A stretch of 64,000 bases of DNA, taken from Bimastos eiseni (Eukaryota > Annelida > Clitellata > Crassiclitellata > Lumbricidae). Every line of letters begins with the position of its first letter. Within the stretch, counting starts at the first letter, position 1. Positions 46,201-55,334 of the stretch are shown piece by piece. The notes under the pieces were generated by a model. That model had not been told where the DNA came from. It did not search any database and saw only the letters and a program-made list of their open reading frames with translations. The stretch spans positions 20,038,877-20,102,876 of the forward strand of contig OY365819.1 in assembly GCA_959347315.1 (NCBI GenBank). Reading direction: 5' to 3'. The position numbers and the translations under genes were made by a program.

Positions 46201-48755
46201 ATGTGTTCTCCAATCAAGAGATCTCCTGTAAGGTAAGATTAGGTAATAAATATACCAACTTACTCACCTAACAAGCTCACCTAACAAAATGAAACAATTT
46301 GGTTGTAGCACAAGAAAAACAATAGCTAACGGTTAACGACACCATGTCATAACAAAGATGATTAGCGACACACTCCTCCTTTCTCCAGGCTTGGGACTGG
46401 CATTGCCAGAGTACGAAACAGTGGCGGAGTTCCTCTGAAAATTGCTCACAAGTAAACGTACATAGTTGTGAAAGGCAATCAACACAACAAATTTAAAATC
46501 ACCAAAACAATCTTAAGTTAATTTGTAATTAATTTGCAGCTGCTACATAACACCAGTGTCTATTGCACAATGAAAAAAACAAAGACATTGCTAGAATATC
46601 CTCCATATGTTTGAGTCTACTAAATCATATCTGCTATAGAGGTCTAAAACGACAAATGTGTGTAAAGAGTCTTACTCTTCTGCAAGCTGGACACAGGCCA
46701 TTCTCATCCGTTCTTATCCGATGCCAGCAAAACCGGCAAATCTGTCAACAAGAACAATTAAAATACATTAAGAAAGAAATAATTAAATTGATGTCAGCTA
46801 AAATGCTTCCCGGTCAATGGCGGTCATGTGGCTCAAAATGCTCTAGCACAGTTTAATAATGAGATGGACGGATTAGCAGAATTTCAGCATTTAAAAATGA
46901 ATGCCACCTTCCTGAAATTCACTGTCAAACATGTATCTCTTGTGAAACAAGTTGTTTCATTCTCTGGATGTGTTGGCTCCACTATTTCAAATCTTAAGGA
47001 TTTCTGCAGGTTGGTTTCCTGAGTCCCGGGTCATGGTACCTTCGGTCGGCTGCCCACGGGCTCCTGACTTCCCCTGTCTGCGAACTGCCATAGCTCTGTC
47101 CAAAAGCCATGTCTCCGATGGGTCCACCAGCAACTGTCGCCTTACTCGAGAGCTGTAGGTCGATGTCCTTAGCTTTCCCTTCCTCGGTTTCGCAAGCAGC
47201 GGAAGTCTGTATTATTCGACAATTATTTAACTGGTTCTGGTCAGGAGAAGTAAAACTTATGAGTTTCTTCTCAAAGTATCACTTAATAAATATCAGGTCA
47301 CAGCTACAACTGCAAAGCTTCCAGCAATGATGCTCAGCACAGCCACTGAAAGCATCAGAATGCACATTGCTTCTGTATAAGGCAGGCCAGGTCGATTAAT
47401 TAACCAACTCAGAAACAACTGGTAGTTGTGTAATGCCATACAGCGATCTGGATATTCAAACTTTCATGTATTGACATATGTCAGTGGGGCGTAATGCAGA
47501 TAGTACGGGTTAGTAATGCAATGCATTGTAATGGAGCACTTATATAGCGCCATTCGAATCAGAAGCGCTCACGTCTCAACACAAAGCTAAATAGAAAAAG
47601 GAAAGTCTTCCAGCACTTCTGAAATGCAGCAGGGGAGAGAGAGCAGCTCCTTCCTAACAGGAAAGGGAAGGCTGTTCTACTAGTGAGTGACAGGTGATAC
47701 TAGTGACTCCACTCAGGTGGTCAATGTGTAAGGACTTTGAGCATGTTTCTTCTCATGCAATTTGACCCTCCTTATAGAATACTCTTCCCATCTCTATTTG
47801 TTATCATTCTATCCGGATCTCTTCCTACATCTGTCTCCCACCTAAAAACGATTATATACTGTGATGTAGGGTTATTACACTGGCAGCACCGCTGAATGGC
47901 CACCGCTGTGAGTGGCGCCAAATAAATACAATACAATACTGTTTGTGTTCTCTCCTATGGTCATGAGTGCACTTCTAAAAAGTTAAAGGCTGATATCAAT
48001 TATAGATTAATTGTAAGATGAACGTACCTGGTACCCACAGGTGCAAGGAAAGAAACTGATGTCATCTAGTTCCAATGGATCCATGCACAGGGGACACTGC
48101 AATGCAACATAGTCACAACAACTACATGAAATCGACAGCAAGGTCTCTCACGCTTTCCGTTGGGTGCACGAGTCTTTTAGCAACCAACTCAACTTTGAAG
48201 TCTTATTTCGATCTGCTAAGGACTTTGAGCTGTAATTGGATAATTTGCGGATTACTGTAACTGCCAATTGGGACAATCCACGCGAATCAGGAATTTTACA
48301 TGCATCGCTAGCTGGTCATGGATGCTTCATACTTGGCAGTGAAAAATTAGCAAGTATCAAATGAGTTTTTTACCTTTTAGAGATTGCAAACATGTTCTGT
48401 AGGCATCGCAGTACTTAGAAACATGGCAGTTACACCAGAGAGACCGTCAATGTTTCAGGAAAGAAGAGTTAAAGTTTGGTGGAAAATAAAACCTTAAAGG
48501 CACACATCTAAAAATTGACATACTTTAACATTGATACATCAGGATGATCTTGAAATGTTAAACAAAAGAATGAAGAAGTAGATGAGCCCATGTTCCGCCC
48601 CTTGATCCTCACCCTAAAGATAGCAGATGCGTCTTAAGGACCTAAAAATATCTGTGCTCCAATGTCCATACTTAATCATAGCAGGAAACTGGCTGCAAAA
48701 GATTACTGCCAAACATGTTCTTGGAACTTACTTCAGCTTGGCTTCCTGCTGACAT
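30233..48755 (-). CDS. CNOT4: CNOT4-like E3 ubiquitin ligase, complete 18-exon coding gene
   Basis: CNOT4/Not4 is a RING-type E3 ligase that associates with the CCR4-NOT deadenylase complex and acts in mRNA turnover and translational quality control. Coding exons (genomic, read right to left): 48732-48755, 48028-48096, 46676-46741, 45965-46011, 45233-45322, 44847-44994, 43944-44108, 42019-42086, 41269-41427, about 40031-40186, 39149-39414, 37586-37705, 36277-36444, 35251-35378, 33671-33821, 32946-33011, 31490-31696, 30233-30243. Apart from one uncertain junction (exon 10 to 11), splice sites are GT-AG and phases agree. The predicted protein is about 702-726 residues, close to the long human isoform as I recall it. 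Order of parts: C4C4 RING, basic linker, RRM (VVQKNLVFVVGL), CCCH finger (CSYFLRGLSC then CMYLH), Ser/Gln-rich linker, GFDPWNESTKGLADMMEKE, then a conserved-type tail with LPPPGL. A probable acceptor at 48766 just before the ATG implies an upstream non-coding exon, not located. Identity is very secure; the exon 10 end and the 5' UTR are not. Confidence 0.95.
30518..31083. mobile_element. possible MITE with 24 bp inverted ends
   Basis: CATGAAAAGGGACCAGATCG at 30518 is mirrored by CTGGTCCCTTTTCACAT-type sequence near 31065-31083, and a third direct copy is at 30705. No clear target duplication was seen. It lies between CNOT4 exons 17 and 18. Confidence 0.4.
31490..31696 (-). CDS. CNOT4: CNOT4 coding exon 17 (conserved C-terminal region)
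   Basis: It encodes VSRQWIASLQQFSDGFTG and, later, LRPMSQLPPPGLYSR. This resembles the HWLKSLQALTEMDG and PPPGF segments near the end of the long vertebrate isoform. Donor GTAAGA. Confidence 0.88.
32946..33011 (-). CDS. CNOT4: CNOT4 coding exon 16
   Basis: A 66 base exon encodes WNRRHSRPGDYLWHPSPVEP plus R. It is supported by a textbook acceptor (TTTCTGATTTCCAG), the donor GTGAGT and matching phases. The peptide has no recognised domain. Confidence 0.78.
33671..33821 (-). CDS. CNOT4: CNOT4 coding exon 15
   Basis: It encodes DWHNGVRHVLTKSNDNCETV and ends YLSYSDLEK. The DWxxGxRxxL start resembles the EWQDGLKALLP segment of the long vertebrate isoform. Donor GTGAGC. Confidence 0.85.
35251..35378 (-). 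CDS. CNOT4: CNOT4 coding exon 14
   Basis: It starts after the strong acceptor GTGGTTTCTAG and encodes IMAGNKALGLKQLPTSNRND and on to STHGSEYQ. Donor GTAAAC. Phases match both neighbours; no recognised domain. Confidence 0.8.
35625..35810 (+). mobile_element. SINE-like repeat (family C) with ATT tail
   Basis: It shares GCACCTTGCATGGCTGCCGA, GACTCCTGTA and CATACTGCAGTTTG with 49845-50280 and ends in (ATT)n. It lies in the CNOT4 intron between exons 13 and 14. Confidence 0.6.
36277..36444 (-). CDS. CNOT4: CNOT4 coding exon 13 (GFDP motif)
   Basis: It encodes GFDPWNESTKGLADMMEKEN and continues to EGYYNGCHG. The first part matches the conserved GFDPFDVTRKALADLIEKE-type helix of vertebrate CNOT4, so this is a family-diagnostic exon. 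Acceptor AATTTCAG, donor GTAAGC. Confidence 0.93.
36460..37145 (+). mobile_element. Tc1/mariner-type transposon relic in a CNOT4 intron
   Basis: Broken transposase pieces read FIEPGVKVNGQYYLDNLL, HVFQQDGAPAYRE, then LDLNPIDYSIWRVLQEKVYR in another frame, in transposase order (catalytic DD(D/E) region). It ends near a TTTTTTTTGAGACACCGTGT terminus. Only the C-terminal half is present and it is shifted, so it is inactive. Confidence 0.85.
37146..37226. repeat. AT/GT microsatellite
   Basis: (TA)n with TGTG steps, directly after the mariner terminus. Confidence 0.9.
37586..37705 (-). CDS. CNOT4: CNOT4 coding exon 12
   Basis: It encodes KGSDHLLEGQISTHSLIDPV and ends HKTDSHDDDLG. Acceptor CTGTTAG, donor GTAGGT. 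It leads directly into the GFDP motif of exon 13, as in vertebrate CNOT4 (DDLGFDP). Confidence 0.88.
38610..38822 (+). mobile_element. tRNA-derived SINE with A tail (tentative)
   Basis: An A-box-like TTCTGGTTAGAGCATAGG and a B-box-like GCGGTTTGCATCCC are 52 bases apart, followed by a body and an 11 base A tail. It lies between CNOT4 exons 11 and 12. Confidence 0.5.
38874..39030 (+). mobile_element. tRNA-derived SINE
   Basis: The head GCACAGTGGCCGATTGGTTA and GAGCGG form an A box; GCGGGTTCGACCC is a B box. Then comes GGGCCCTTGAGCAAGTCCGT, a tail block shared with 43735-43830. No functional tRNA fold is expected. Confidence 0.7.
39149..39414 (-). CDS. CNOT4: CNOT4 coding exon 11
   Basis: Open across 266 bases; includes SAKQRTSQQNRFPSDAKNIA and a Ser/Asp/Val-rich linker ending ENSASYRSG. 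The GTTGGT donor is chosen over GTAAAT four bases on because only the former matches the phase of exon 12. Confidence 0.8.
40031..40186 (-). CDS. CNOT4: CNOT4 coding exon 10 (3' boundary uncertain)
   Basis: The acceptor GTTCACAG at 40187 is clear and the frame continues as QKKTASSVRHQISRHSGASK and on through a Ser/Arg/Gln-rich linker. The donor is uncertain. GTTCGA at 40030 gives the end used here; GTGTGA at 39958 also keeps the frame and would add 72 bases. No conserved domain. Confidence 0.7.
40235..40860. repeat. 31-33 bp minisatellite in a CNOT4 intron
   Basis: The right part is nearly uniform CCAATCAGATTGCTCAAATA plus CACTGATATGA; the left units are older and diverged. Confidence 0.93.
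40865..41145 (+). mobile_element. LINE 3' end relic (L2/CR1-like)
   Basis: An ASTWNGLQVALRLPFTMTY-type RT C-terminus is followed by GAGGTGCTATATAAATTC and an AATG tail (41115-41133). Resembles 25600-25790. Confidence 0.7.
41269..41427 (-). CDS. CNOT4: CNOT4 coding exon 9
   Basis: It begins with the family segment KHLEYEQLLYDDYNQN (vertebrates: GKHQEYEQKLLQELY-like) and continues into a Thr/Ser/Val-rich low-complexity linker. Phases match exons 8 and 10. Confidence 0.9.
42019..42086 (-). CDS. CNOT4: CNOT4 coding exon 8 (CCCH finger end)
   Basis: It encodes DCMYLHEPGDELASFTKEQM plus QQ and two bases. It supplies the last Cys and His of the CX8CX4CX3H finger and the conserved SFTKE segment. 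Donor GTAGGT. Confidence 0.94.
42417..43085 (-). mobile_element. LINE ORF2 relic (second LINE family)
   Basis: The minus strand reads GLYFNLKKTKIMTTADWD, FEIDGEEIEVVTSFMFLGSL, then KKINACEMWIWRKMQRISWT and ERRTNE-type sequence. This is the palm-to-thumb end of a LINE reverse transcriptase. Frameshifts join the pieces. A partial second copy lies at 43135-43210. Between CNOT4 exons 7 and 8. Confidence 0.85.
43735..43835 (-). mobile_element. tRNA-derived SINE fragment
   Basis: The minus strand has GAGCATGGGTTCGGTCGTCC (B box) and GACCTTGAGCAAGTCCTTTA, the same tail block as the SINE at 38874. Confidence 0.65.
43944..44108 (-). CDS. CNOT4: CNOT4 coding exon 7 (RRM second half, start of CCCH finger)
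   Basis: It encodes 55 residues: GPSASAYVTYYRSEDAIRAI, then VDGRTIKASLGTTKYCSYFL and RGLSCTKP. This completes the RRM and supplies the first two cysteines of the CCCH finger. Acceptor TTCAG, donor GTGAGG, both phases 0. Confidence 0.97.
44215..44360 (-). mobile_element. hAT-like MITE, 146 bp, perfect 8 bp target duplication
   Basis: The ends CAGGGGTGGCAATCCCG and CGAGACTGCCGCCTCTG are imperfect inverted repeats. The flanks are CAGACAAC on both sides, an exact 8 bp duplication typical of hAT insertion. It lies between CNOT4 exons 6 and 7. Confidence 0.88.
44584..44725 (+). mobile_element. hAT-like MITE, 142 bp, inverted relative to its neighbour
   Basis: Same family as 44215-44360 in opposite orientation. 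The flanks GCCGATCG and GTCGATCG differ at one base (8 bp duplication). Confidence 0.85.
44847..44994 (-). CDS. CNOT4: CNOT4 coding exon 6 (RRM, first half)
   Basis: It encodes VVQKNLVFVVGLTQRLAE, then HEYFGKFGKIHKIVIN and STSYAGVQ. This is the first half of the CNOT4 RRM and is nearly identical to vertebrate CNOT4. A GTAGGT donor follows, phase 0. The exon lies just upstream (gene sense) of an intron carrying two inverted MITEs. Confidence 0.97.
45233..45322 (-). CDS. CNOT4: CNOT4 coding exon 5 (basic coiled-coil-like linker)
   Basis: It encodes LQRLKKEKRQKDSQKKQ followed by KAAENRKHLSNVR. This is the Lys/Glu-rich helical linker between RING and RRM. The upstream acceptor (GCTGCAG) was chosen because it restores the conserved LQR and the phase; a second AG seven bases downstream would break the frame. 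Confidence 0.9.
45965..46011 (-). CDS. CNOT4: CNOT4 coding exon 4 (post-RING linker)
   Basis: A 47 base exon encodes SYTEDPAEFKPLAET plus two bases, matching the PYPEDPAVYKPLS-type segment after the RING in vertebrate CNOT4. The acceptor is TTTTGTAG. The donor GTTAGT is weaker than usual, but the phase agrees with the next exon. Confidence 0.88.
46330..46440 (-). repeat. SINE-like family B copy
   Basis: Contains ACAAAGATGATTAGCGACAC then CTCCTCCTTTCTCCAGGC and CAGAGTACGAAACAGTGGCG. In the CNOT4 intron between exons 3 and 4. Confidence 0.6.
46676..46741 (-). CDS. CNOT4: CNOT4 coding exon 3 (RING, second half)
   Basis: It encodes 22 residues, ICRFCWHRIRTDENG followed by LCPACRR, which complete the C4C4 RING. 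All expected cysteines are present. It has phase 0 at both ends and a GTAAGA donor. Confidence 0.95.
48028..48096 (-). CDS. CNOT4: CNOT4 coding exon 2 (RING, first half)
   Basis: It encodes 23 residues beginning CPLCMDPLELDD and ending CTCGYQ, the first two zinc-ligand pairs of the C4C4 RING of the CNOT4 family. It starts after TGCAG and ends at a GTACGT donor, phase 0 at both ends. Confidence 0.95.
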
Positions 48756-48765
48756 GATGTCGTTC
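48732..48765 (-). CDS. CNOT4: CNOT4 coding exon 1 (start codon exon)
   Basis: A short exon with the ATG at 48755-48753 encodes MSAGSQAE and ends at a GTAAGT donor in phase 0. The bases just upstream (TTATTGCAG before 48765) look like a splice acceptor, so ten bases of 5' UTR belong to this exon and an upstream non-coding exon is likely. Confidence 0.85.
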
Positions 48766-48797
48766 CTGCAATAACAATGAAAAAGTTTATATTGACA

Positions 48798-48926
<129 letters not shown>

Positions 48927-49844
48927 TTACATCTTAACCAGCAGTATCATCTCAGCCATCACTAGCATCAACACGACTATCTTGTTCTGTGCTTTCATCT
49001 TTCATCAGGTCTTCCTATTTAAAGTTTGAATATAACAGAATTTGCTGGCAATTATTTTATGGGTGCCACCACGATTGAATTGATCAGCGTTTTGACATTA
49101 CTGCCATTTGTTTTGATAAATGACCCTTGTCTTTGAAATAGAATGGATGTCCCTCTTGTATCAAACTGCTGGCTAAAGTCATAGTCTTCTCCCACTACAC
49201 AGTACCATGGTGGTGCTGTCATATACCATAGGCATCATCACCCATTGCCACAGGGTTTCTGAACGTGGTACTCCGTCCTTGACAGAAGAGTTTCTGAATG
49301 AGGTTTCATCTGTCAGTGCCATCCCAGAGTCCCAATGGAATTCAATGGTTTGGTTCAGTATCTGTGCAAAGTCTGCTGCTCATGACATTAATGGTTATCT
49401 GAACAAGGCTTGCAAACTGATGAACATCATATTATCAAAGACATTAAACATCGTTTTGGATAACATTCTGAGTAGTGGCGGCGCTGGCCTTGAAAATTTG
49501 GCAAGCAATAGCGGCAATACGCATGTTCCGCACAAGATGTTCATTTAAAAAATATTGAAAGATGTAACATAATATCGTTAACAATTTATTTTTTTATCGT
49601 TATTTTGGTACACAATTGCGTATTTTGCTTCCATGCAGTGCCACCACTAATTCTGAGTACCCATGATAAGTTACTCTTCAAGTGGAACTATATGAATGAA
49701 TGTCCAATAACAATTACAAGAGTCAATTTTCATCAGTATCATCAATTTGTACATCTTCCGGTCCTTCTAAAGTGGCTGGTTGGCTTTTAAGGAAAATAAT
49801 AAATATTTCTTCTAGGTTCAGATGATTTCTGCTATTTCAGACCC

Positions 49845-50280
49845 ATAACGTGATACACACCTTGCATGGCTGTCGATGCTTAAATTCGACTCCTGTAATA
49901 ACTTGTCATCACTAAGGCTGTGAAAAAATGTTGAAATGACGACCTGGGTACCCGTTGACCCGCACCTGTCATACCCAACCACGCTGATATTTTGTTAAGA
50001 AATGTAGAAAATTGCGCATTTTTACAGAATGTCAGTCACCCAAGAACTGATTTCATTGCCCGGCCAGTCAGCCAGTATGACCAAAGGAATATTTCAGGTA
50101 AAATCGCGCATTTTTACGGAATTTCAGGTACCCGAAAACTGATTTAATTAAACGGGTAGTCAACTTCGGTCGGGTACACCGGTACCCGTTGACAGCCTTA
50201 GTTTAGTCATCACCCATTTATACTGTACTTGTAATCATACTGCAGTTTGTCAGTTTTAAATAAAAACAAAGATATTATCA
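49845..50280 (+). mobile_element. SINE-like family C repeat, interrupted
   Basis: CACCTTGCATGGCTGTCGAT at left and CATACTGCAGTTTGTCAG at right match 35625-35765. The two halves are separated by the insertion at 49913-50205. Confidence 0.6.
49913..50205. mobile_element. hAT-like MITE, 293 bp, perfect 8 bp target duplication
   Basis: Ends TAAGGCTGT and ACAGCCTTA, with GGGTACCCGTTGAC near both ends in inverted orientation. It is flanked by GTCATCAC at 49905-49912 and 50206-50213. Confidence 0.82.
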
Positions 50281-50739
50281 TACTAATTATTCAAATAAAT
50301 ATTTTACTTATTATATTTATTATGTGTTTGTCCAGGTGTTCTGCTTTTTTATTCAGTCAGTCTCGAATTTAATGCAATCTCTAAGCCTCTGAAGTTCGAC
50401 AACCATTTTGAATGAATTTGCTAACAAGCTCAGTTGGTCTAATCTGGACAGTGTTCATCTTGGACTAACATGTGTCACTTGTGAAAATGGAAATTATGGA
50501 TTTAGCAATGACTCAACATGTCCTCGTGCCAGCTGTCAATTAATGTCCAGTTTCAGCAAAGTATTTTCACATTAAACATCAGCTCAACACCTCTGAGTAG
50601 ATTTCTTGAAGAGGTGCTATATCAAGTTCATTTAAAATAAGTAATTTAAAATAAGAAGTGCCTCTGCATTCAAATCTAATCAACCAGCCTGGCCAAAGTG
50701 TGACTAAACATTTTGAATTTGCCAAGTTTTTCTAAATGT

Positions 50740-51070
50740 GGACATGGAGAAGAATGGAGATAATCAGCTGGATAAAACATAAAACAAAGAAGTGATGGGA
50801 AGGTCTGGAGAAAAAAGAGCTCATAGAAGAGACAAGGGAAATGGATTGTGCACATGTGGAGAGGAGACTCGCTATGAAGAACAGCCTTACTATAGCAGGA
50901 AAAATGAAGGAGAGGCTAACAAGAGGAATACCAAGACAGATGATGCTGAAATGGATGACCGACAATTTGATAAGGAAAGCTTAAAGAAGCGATAGGAGTG
51001 GCGATGTCGGACAGTTGAATCTGTCTAAGAAAGAGGCAGAGAACCTGAAGAAGAAAGCTTTCTGAACATA
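50740..51070 (+). mobile_element. LINE ORF2 C-terminal relic
   Basis: The plus strand reads HVERRLAMKNSLTIAG followed by KMKERLTRGIPRQMMLKWMT, the C-terminal end of LINE ORF2 of the type at 42417. Stops and shifts present. Confidence 0.75.
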
Positions 51071-52046
51071 TGTTAAATTGATACATACATTAAACAAATT
51101 TAGAAAAGAAGCAATTAATACGTTACAATTTTTAAATGCACAAACAAAGTGCAATCATAGTTATATTAAACATTTATTTGTTAAAAACGTTAAAGTCCGA
51201 CATCCGAAAACAAGCGCCCAAACGACTTAATTCTCGATCAGTATGTCGTATGTGATAACCCAAACATTTTAACTCTACTATAGCTTTCGACAGTAAAATT
51301 TTCAAAATGCACAAGTCACATCACCTGGCATAGATCCCATACATTTAAATTGGAAGGTCAATATAAATTTTTGACACAGTTAGTAGCACAAATTGACGCG
51401 ACTATTGCACAACATAAACAAACTGTATAGCTTTATGCGAAATGTCTCTTCGTTCAATATCATTAATGGCAGACTTCCAAATCATCTTAACATTTGAAAT
51501 TCACATCGAATATTAGCTGGAAAGTCGAGAATTTTTAGAAATCAGCTGATACCAAAGTAAATAGATTTTTGTCCCTTTAAATCTCTGATGTCTTCATTCG
51601 ACTGCAACTGCGTATTGTTATTGCCAGCTTCTTTATGCCTTATAGAACTATAGCACAGACTATATATTATATGATATTTAACTTGGTGACGTACTTGCAC
51701 CAGACTATTAATTGAGATCATGCGGCTACCAAAAAATTAATAACAGCGAGCCTTTTAATGGATGTTAACATTACGCCGCATGTTTGAAATCTGATGATCG
51801 ACATATTTAATGATTCAACGCAATTAATCTTGAGCAGATGCAGACCACCGAAATAGGCATAGATAATGATTGACACTGTAAAACTTGCTAATGCTACCAT
51901 TTCATACTGATAGCCTCAGGATCAGCTACTCACAATCACAGCTACAGATTTTTCTACTTAAATTAGGTTTATTCTGTCTCAACGTGCCTACAGCTATAGC
52001 TAGGCTGAGTATAGTACGTAGGCCTATAATATCTGCTCATAGAGGA

Positions 52047-52080
52047 GTCTTAGCGTTAGGACTAGGCCTAACGCTAAGAC
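52047..52080. repeat. perfect small inverted repeat
   Basis: Arms GTCTTAGCGTTAGG and CCTAACGCTAAGAC with a six base loop, 43 bases left of the probable LTR. Confidence 0.85.
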
Positions 52081-52122
52081 ATATTATATGTTAGGCTAAC
52101 ATTCACATATCATTAATGTTAT

Positions 52123-52999
52123 TGTAACGGAATGGGGCCTATTCGACAGTGACCAGGATGACGACTTGCAGCCCCGTCCGATATGGAGGTAGTTCGTGTT
52201 GCAGTCCGCTGAGTAAGGCTTCAGTGGTTTGCTGAAGACTAACCATTTAAGGTTTAAATAGCTCCTTTCTGGATGACGCTTGGAATAAGACACGCTTGTT
52301 CGATAATCTTCTTTTAATGTACAACGGAAAACAATACTTCTGTAGCGCCGATTCGGAAACAGTCCGTTTCTCACTCCCTCAATACGCCCTACGTCGATAA
52401 TTAACGAGTAATTGCAACGCTACGTCAATGGCTGACGGCGACTACTATGCTACGTCAATGGCTGACGGCGACTATCGCAAATCTGCAACGATTATATCCA
52501 CGACGACTATCGCAAGCCACGACGACTATTCGTGCTTCATAGGAGCCGAGACTGCAAGGCCGAAGCCGAATCTACAAGGCTCCTCGATGACGATCTCCAG
52601 ACGACGGCGACGACCACGATCCTACGACGACTCTCTCATCGCAACTCTCTCTTCTTTTATACTAATTTGCCGTAGATAGTAGATGATACACAGTAGATAG
52701 GAGACAGTAGACAGTAGAGACTACACAGTAGATAGGATACAGTAGATAGTAGATATCTACAGTAGATAGTAGATAGACTACAGTAGATAGTAGATAGTAG
52801 ACAGTAGAGACTACACAGTGGATAGTAGATAATACACAGTAGATAGGATACAGTAGATAGTAGATATCTATAGTTGATAGTAGATAGGCGTATACAGCAG
52901 GTAGATACCACAGAAGAAAGAACACAGTAGACAGGCGTACACAACAGGCAGACACTACAGCAGGTCGACACCAGGTAGGCGTACCCCAGAACTGTTACA
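52123..52999. mobile_element. probable solo LTR, 877 bp
   Basis: It begins TGTAACGG and ends CTGTTACA (TG...CA with inverted ends), flanked by TTAT on both sides. No second LTR or internal region follows. TGTAAC/GTTACA ends are common in Gypsy-class LTRs. A GTAGATA-type minisatellite fills its right third. Confidence 0.5.
52664..52975. repeat. degenerate CAGTAGATAGTAGAT minisatellite
   Basis: Irregular repeats of ACAGTAGATAGTAGAT with GAGACTACAC steps. Confidence 0.9.
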
Positions 53000-53019
53000 T
53001 TATTTACTAATCTCTACGT

Positions 53020-53074
53020 TCGGTCAAAATATTGGAAAAAAACCTGAGGGGGTTTCTTTTAATGGCCCGCCCAG
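53020..53074 (-). mobile_element. isolated mariner terminus
   Basis: The minus strand has GGGCGGGCCATTAAAAG, CCTCAGG and AATATTTTGACC, matching the ends of the element at 58178. Flanked by TA. Confidence 0.65.
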
Positions 53075-54234
53075 TATATAACGAATGATTCAATCAATCA
53101 ATCAATTCATCGATCGATCGATCAATCAATAGATCTTGTTTTTTGAAGTTACAAGCCTACAGCAAACAGTTTACCCAGGGCAAATAGCATAAATGATAAA
53201 AAAAACTAAAGTCTACAAATGAAGCCCTAAAATGGATCGAAATAGAGAAGAGATACTGGAGTAACAGAATAACCAAAGGACGGGAAACCACCATATTGAT
53301 ACTATTTCTATACTAGGCGGACTGCGAGAAATCGACCAACCCCAGAAAATACGGGAATTCTTAACTAGTTAACATGGCTTACTTAACTATTGCATAGATG
53401 TGCACGGGCGATAAGTGGGTGTCCAAAGATTAGCTTGAGACCATCTACCCCGCCATTGACCGATATCTGAATATGGGGATCTGATCTGATCATCGAGCCA
53501 TACCCCTCATTAGACAGGATTGAAACTTGTTTTTGTGTGAATTAATTGGATAACGAATTTCAAGCGGAAGAGCGCTCCAGATCAGCAGGACTGATTCCGC
53601 CTGAAGATTTTATGCTTTATTTATGTGGGTTTGTCCGGGCTTTAACGTGCCGGTAAGACCGGGAATTCCCGGTGGAGTAGGCCTAGGCATGGATGTCTGA
53701 GCCGATGGTAAAAATTTCACCATTTCATAATTTAATTATTTGAAAATACCGTTGAGAGGAGACCTCACTCATGAAAACAAAAAGATGCCGATTTGAAGTA
53801 TTTGAGTCGATCTTATTTGAGAAGATCATTAAATAGAACAAATCTCGTAACTTGTACATAGAGAGCTCAGTACTTCCTATACTCAGATGTTTGAACAGAA
53901 ACGATTTCATTTTGTTAGGATATGAGAGGAGTCGCCAACCTGTCACTCTATACGACATCAGGTAGGCGACTTCCTTTGATTTCAGCTCGCGAGTCATGCT
54001 TAACTAAGTCTGCATCTGAATAATATTTACATTTCTGCGCTAATGTTTTTGTATTGCTTCAATTCGTCAGGGACAAATATGACGAAATAGGATTGACATG
54101 ACAATCATTTATCGGTCCTGCTCAGATGGGCACTTGTGTTTCTTAACCTTGTTCCACCCATCACGTTCCTTTTATTTGCCTATCGTACTGCCCGATGTCA
54201 TAGGCCCTAATCCTATTAATCTCCGTTATTGTTT

Positions 54235-54305
54235 GACTTTCATACAGGAGGAGGGGGACGCTTATCATCTTTTTGACACAGCGTCGTTAAACAGCAACTA
54301 ACTAA
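54235..54305 (+). repeat. SINE-like family B 3' end
   Basis: GGAGGAGGGGGACGCTTATC, then GACACAGCGTCGTTAAACAG and a CTAA tail (CAACTAACTAAC). Confidence 0.55.
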
Positions 54306-55293
54306 CGCGTTGCAATATGTGCAAATCCAACAGTGCAAGAATAAACAATCGTGTTCGTAGAAATATTTGACGTCACCGATCACCTTGACAACGATTATGT
54401 CGCTACCTTCTGATCGTAATTGGTATTGTGGATACAATGGTTGTTATAGCAACATATTGCAGATGATGTGTCGTTTGGGTGCTCGCTATAGGTGAGAACA
54501 GAATGATCTAGCGCCAGTAACTGTTGAAGCCTGATTTGATGCTTATTGTCATCCAACCACAAACCCTTAAACGAAGGTAATGTGTATAAATCCCAAAACA
54601 TCGCCAACATAACCCAGTTATATTACAAGAAATAATCATGAATGCGAAATCTGTCTGACTCAGTTGAATACGCATTTCAACAAGCTTTCTGATCTTTTAC
54701 AATACATTGGTGACTATACCATTATAATCCTGACGATATAAGGATGTTGCCAATTTCAGTGATGACTCATCAGTTTTCTGGGTGAGATATGGGTAGAAAG
54801 GACGTCGGGCAGGTTAATATTTCTGTTACTGGTCGTTGCCGTGTACCTTAATCAAATTCCTCGCATAAGAACCATGCGGGACCAACAAAATGTCAGCCCA
54901 CTGTACCATCTGACTTTCATATTTAATTCATTTTTAAAATTCAGTTCATATTTGTCTCCAAACACATAGGCCAATGTAATATACTCGAACGATTGATAAT
55001 AGCCAACCAAGTCAAGTCAGGACACGATGAGACATTATGAGACAGACAAGTAAGCATATACCATCCCCTTATCTCGTGATACCTCCTGTGGCGGTTTTGA
55101 GGCGGGCCCAGGGTGGCCATGGCCACCCCAAATTAAGGCTGGCCACACCAAGATATATAGTTCGGTATATCGTATATGTACTTTTGTACATGATGGAAGT
55201 TATGGAAAAAAACTGATATTCAAAAAGTAATCAAGTTATCTGGTATGCCATACTGATTGCACAAGGGTTTTAAAGTCATGCTTGATAAGTTTG

Positions 55294-55295
<2 letters not shown>

Positions 55296-55332
<37 letters not shown>
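55296..55332. repeat. AT microsatellite
   Basis: Pure (AT)n. Confidence 0.95.

Positions 55333-55334
<2 letters not shown>

Noticed and set aside
49207..49548. 113-codon plus-strand open frame
   Set aside because: No family recognised and no splice context; kept out for lack of evidence, though a decayed element is possible.
52428..52679. 83-codon plus-strand frame with repeated MADGDY
   Set aside because: Product of a short direct repeat inside the probable LTR.
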